DNA of 64,000 bases, from contig NZ_KK211042.1 of NCBI RefSeq assembly GCF_000619925.1, positions 1 to 64,000 on the forward strand. Reading direction: 5' to 3'. The first letter of the stretch is position 1; the number at the start of each line of letters is the position of its first letter. Shown here piece by piece: positions 62,235 through 64,000 of this stretch. The position numbers were made by a program, and so were the translations under genes. The notes beneath the pieces are model-generated. The model was not told the origin of the DNA, did no database searches, and saw only the letters and a list, made by a program, of their open reading frames with translations. The DNA comes from Treponema sp. C6A8 (GTDB taxonomy: Bacteria; Spirochaetota; Spirochaetia; Treponematales; Treponemataceae).

Positions 62235-62497
62235 ATGCCTTCTACCCCCGTCATCCACACAATTCCACCAGTTTACAATTCAGAAAGCAGGATTTTAATC
62301 CTGGGCACTATGCCCTCTCCCAAAAGCCGGGAAGCAGGATTTTTCTACATGCATGCTCAAAACCGTTTCTGGAAAATTTTACCAGCATCTGTCTCCCAAG
62401 CCCCAGTCCTGCAAACGCCGTCTGGACCTTAGAAAAACTGATTGAAGAGTATAAGAGTATTTTAAAATTTTCCTTGCCGAAACCTTTTAACTCTTAG
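62235..62497 (+). pseudogene. Internally deleted DNA-deoxyinosine/uracil glycosylase-family gene
   Basis: The first reading frame (62235 on) gives the family N-terminus: IPPVYNSESRILILGTMPS, KSREAGFFY and AQNRFWKIL. The frame then shifts near 62380, and the +2 frame gives the family C-terminus LPSPSPANAVWTLEKLIEEY, ending at the TAG at 62495. About 85 residues of the middle are missing. The join is abrupt, so the gene is a recent deletion remnant, probably inactive. Family assignment is by motif recall of the LGTxPS..S and PSTSPANA signatures. Confidence 0.75.
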
Positions 62498-62532
62498 TAT
62501 GTTTAAATAATAAACACTTATGAGCAAATAAA

Positions 62533-63216
62533 ATGAGCGATGAAAATTTAATTATTGAAACACTTCCGGCATCGCTGGCGAATGAACTTTCGATCCCGGG
62601 TGATTTTTATAAGATGGCCTTTCAGTTTCAGCAGATAATGATGATTTATGAAAGTGCTATTAAACAGATTGAAACTAAACTCGAAATTCTCAATAAAGAA
62701 AGCAGCGTAAACCGTACGCGTAATCCTATCAGCACGGTAAAAAGCAGAATAAAAAGTCCTGAAAGTATTGCAAAAAAGCTAGAAAAGAAAGGCTATCCTG
62801 TCAATTTTGATTCAATGATGAAAAATCTGAATGATATTGCGGGAGTTCGTGTAATCTGTCCTTATATTTCGGACATTTACACAGTCCGTGACATGCTTAT
62901 GAAGCAGCCGGATTTGACCTTAATCAAGCAGAATGACTATATCGACAACCCTAAGGAATCGGGCTACAGAAGCCTTCACCTGGTAATGGAAATTCCGGTT
63001 TATCTTTCTAAAACTGAACATAATGTCCGGGTAGAAATCCAGCTGAGAACTATTGCCATGGACTTCTGGGCAAGTCTTGAACATCAGCTGCGATATAAAA
63101 ACAGCGCAAAGGTTCCCGACAGTGTCCGCCGGGAACTCTTCCGCGTTGCAGAAACAATTGCAATGACCGACCGCGAAATGGAAGAAATTGCGATTGAACT
63201 GCAGGCTTTAGACTAA
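62533..63216 (+). CDS. Small alarmone synthetase (RelQ/YjbM-like GTP pyrophosphokinase)
   Basis: The 227-residue protein has only the RelA/SpoT synthetase domain. Visible motifs are SRIKSPESIAKKLEKKG, DIAGVRVIC, NPKESGYRSLHL and VEIQLRTIAMDFWASLEHQ. No HD hydrolase, TGS or ACT domain is present, so it makes (p)ppGpp but cannot break it down. Small synthetases of this type act in stress adaptation and often form tetramers. It is a lone gene, 6 nt from the convergent transporter gene. Confidence 0.93.
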   Translation: MSDENLIIETLPASLANELSIPGDFYKMAFQFQQIMMIYESAIKQIETKLEILNKESSVNRTRNPISTVKSRIKSPESIAKKLEKKGYPVNFDSMMKNLNDIAGVRVICPYISDIYTVRDMLMKQPDLTLIKQNDYIDNPKESGYRSLHLVMEIPVYLSKTEHNVRVEIQLRTIAMDFWASLEHQLRYKNSAKVPDSVRRELFRVAETIAMTDREMEEIAIELQALD

Positions 63217-63222
63217 AAACTA

Positions 63223-64000
63223 TTAAGCAGAAACTGCTTTATCAGCATCTTTTGCTTCTTCATTTTCATCTGTAACTGCATGAGCAGCGAGGAAAGCGGC
63301 ATAAAGAGCGCCAGAGATGTTGTGCCATGTGCTGAATACAGCGCCTGGGATTGTTGCCAATGGATACTGTGCAAAGTGTGCTGCAGCCAATCCTGTTGCA
63401 AGGCCAGAGTTCTGCATTCCAACTTCAATAGAAAGGGCACGGCACTTTGACTGCTTAAGGCGAAGAAGTTTTCCAAGACCAAAGCCAGTTGCATAGCCCA
63501 AAAGGTTATGCAGCATAACAACAAATACAATTGTAAGACTTGTGTTGAGGGCGTTTAAAAGTTTTGCAGAACTTGCAGAAACTACAGCGGCAACAATTGC
63601 TACGATTGCCAGAGTTGAAACAGCAGGCAAAACCTTAACAAGAGCTTCTGTAACTTTTGCAAAGAAGTGATTGATAATCAAACCTGCAATAATTGGAAGC
63701 AAAACAACCTTTACGATAGAAAGGAACATTGCCATAACTTTTACATCAACAACCTGACCAATATAAAGTTTTGTCAAAAGCGGTGTAAGGATTGGTGCAA
63801 AAATTGTAGAAACCATTGTCATTCCAACAGAAAGAGGAACATCACCCTTAGACATATAAGTCATAACGTTAGAAGAAGTTCCACCAGGGCAGGTTCCGAC
63901 AAGCATAACACCAACTGCAAGTTCAGCTGGAAGATTAAAAATCTTAATCAATACAAATGCGATGAGAGGCATAAGTGTGAACTGTGCCAGAAATCCAATC
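63223..64000 (-). CDS. Bile acid:sodium symporter (BASS) family transporter, partial
   Basis: The visible 258 residues form a polytopic membrane protein with the family motifs GTCPGGTSSNVMTYMSKGD and EVGMQNSGLATGLA. The reading frame continues past the window edge (codons before 63972 read IGFLAQFTL), so the true start is outside. BASS carriers move organic anions with sodium; substrates in bacteria are mostly unknown (pantoate or 2-keto acids in some). The acidic C-terminus DENEEAKDADK is cytoplasmic. Confidence 0.92.
   Translation of the reverse strand, partial: IGFLAQFTLMPLIAFVLIKIFNLPAELAVGVMLVGTCPGGTSSNVMTYMSKGDVPLSVGMTMVSTIFAPILTPLLTKLYIGQVVDVKVMAMFLSIVKVVLLPIIAGLIINHFFAKVTEALVKVLPAVSTLAIVAIVAAVVSASSAKLLNALNTSLTIVFVVMLHNLLGYATGFGLGKLLRLKQSKCRALSIEVGMQNSGLATGLAAAHFAQYPLATIPGAVFSTWHNISGALYAAFLAAHAVTDENEEAKDADKAVSA

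Overview
The window looks like a chromosomal segment of a Treponema-type spirochaete (genus-level inference). The clues are a spirochaete-style giant GreA with a long N-terminal region, a FliG paralogue with an extended N-terminus, many TPR and lipoprotein envelope genes with relaxed lipoboxes, a polyamine transporter operon, and moderately AT-rich DNA with strong AAGGAG-type ribosome binding sites. Nearly all of it is core metabolism, information processing and envelope biology. No prophage, transposase gene, CRISPR array or defence island is visible.

Layout. 1-97 is the 5' end of a 16S rRNA gene leaving the window on the minus strand, with its leader and promoter at 98-360. 445-7367 (minus) holds an RNase II-family exonuclease, an outer-membrane protein, a UgpC-type ABC ATPase, a phosphohexomutase and a PAP2 phosphatase. 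7509-8342 is a lone SDR oxidoreductase. 8354-18495 (minus) is a long run: lipoprotein, TPR membrane protein, degenerate enhancer-binding-like AAA+ protein, rpsA, cmk, rluB-type pseudouridine synthase, scpB, scpA, folK, recA and a TPR protein. 18506-21486 (minus) has two envelope proteins and rpe. 21694-26536 (plus) has a TPR gene, giant greA and an MBL hydrolase. deoC (minus) and a short ferredoxin gene (plus) diverge at 27.3 kb. 27650-32847 (plus) carries an M23 peptidase, a PEGA-like protein, a candidate sRNA, a class A PBP and a small ParB-N protein. 32879-47243 (minus) carries rlmJ, nadE, clpB, unknown genes, an M16 peptidase, fliG, rpsI-rplM, a small membrane protein and pgk. 47.2-49.3 kb is repeat-rich around a radical SAM gene. 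gap and tRNA-Lys follow. 51043-57815 (minus) is a coupled adenylate cyclase / FecR-FN3 / coiled-coil barrel operon. 58033-62189 is potABCD, followed by a glycosylase pseudogene, a small alarmone synthetase and a truncated BASS transporter gene.

The most interesting signals are regulatory or structural rather than new enzymes. A 20-bp hairpin buries the clpB Shine-Dalgarno sequence and is an RNA-thermometer candidate. An unannotated RNA gene near 29.7 kb has a C-rich loop. A palindromic repeat is inserted in frame in a radical SAM gene. An enhancer-binding-like AAA+ protein has lost its catalytic motifs. Three promoters have their -10 box exactly 6 nt before the ATG. Several terminator-like hairpins abut ribosome binding sites, and there are several dispersed repeat families. 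No complete new multigene system was recognised with confidence; the cyclase operon is the best multigene candidate.
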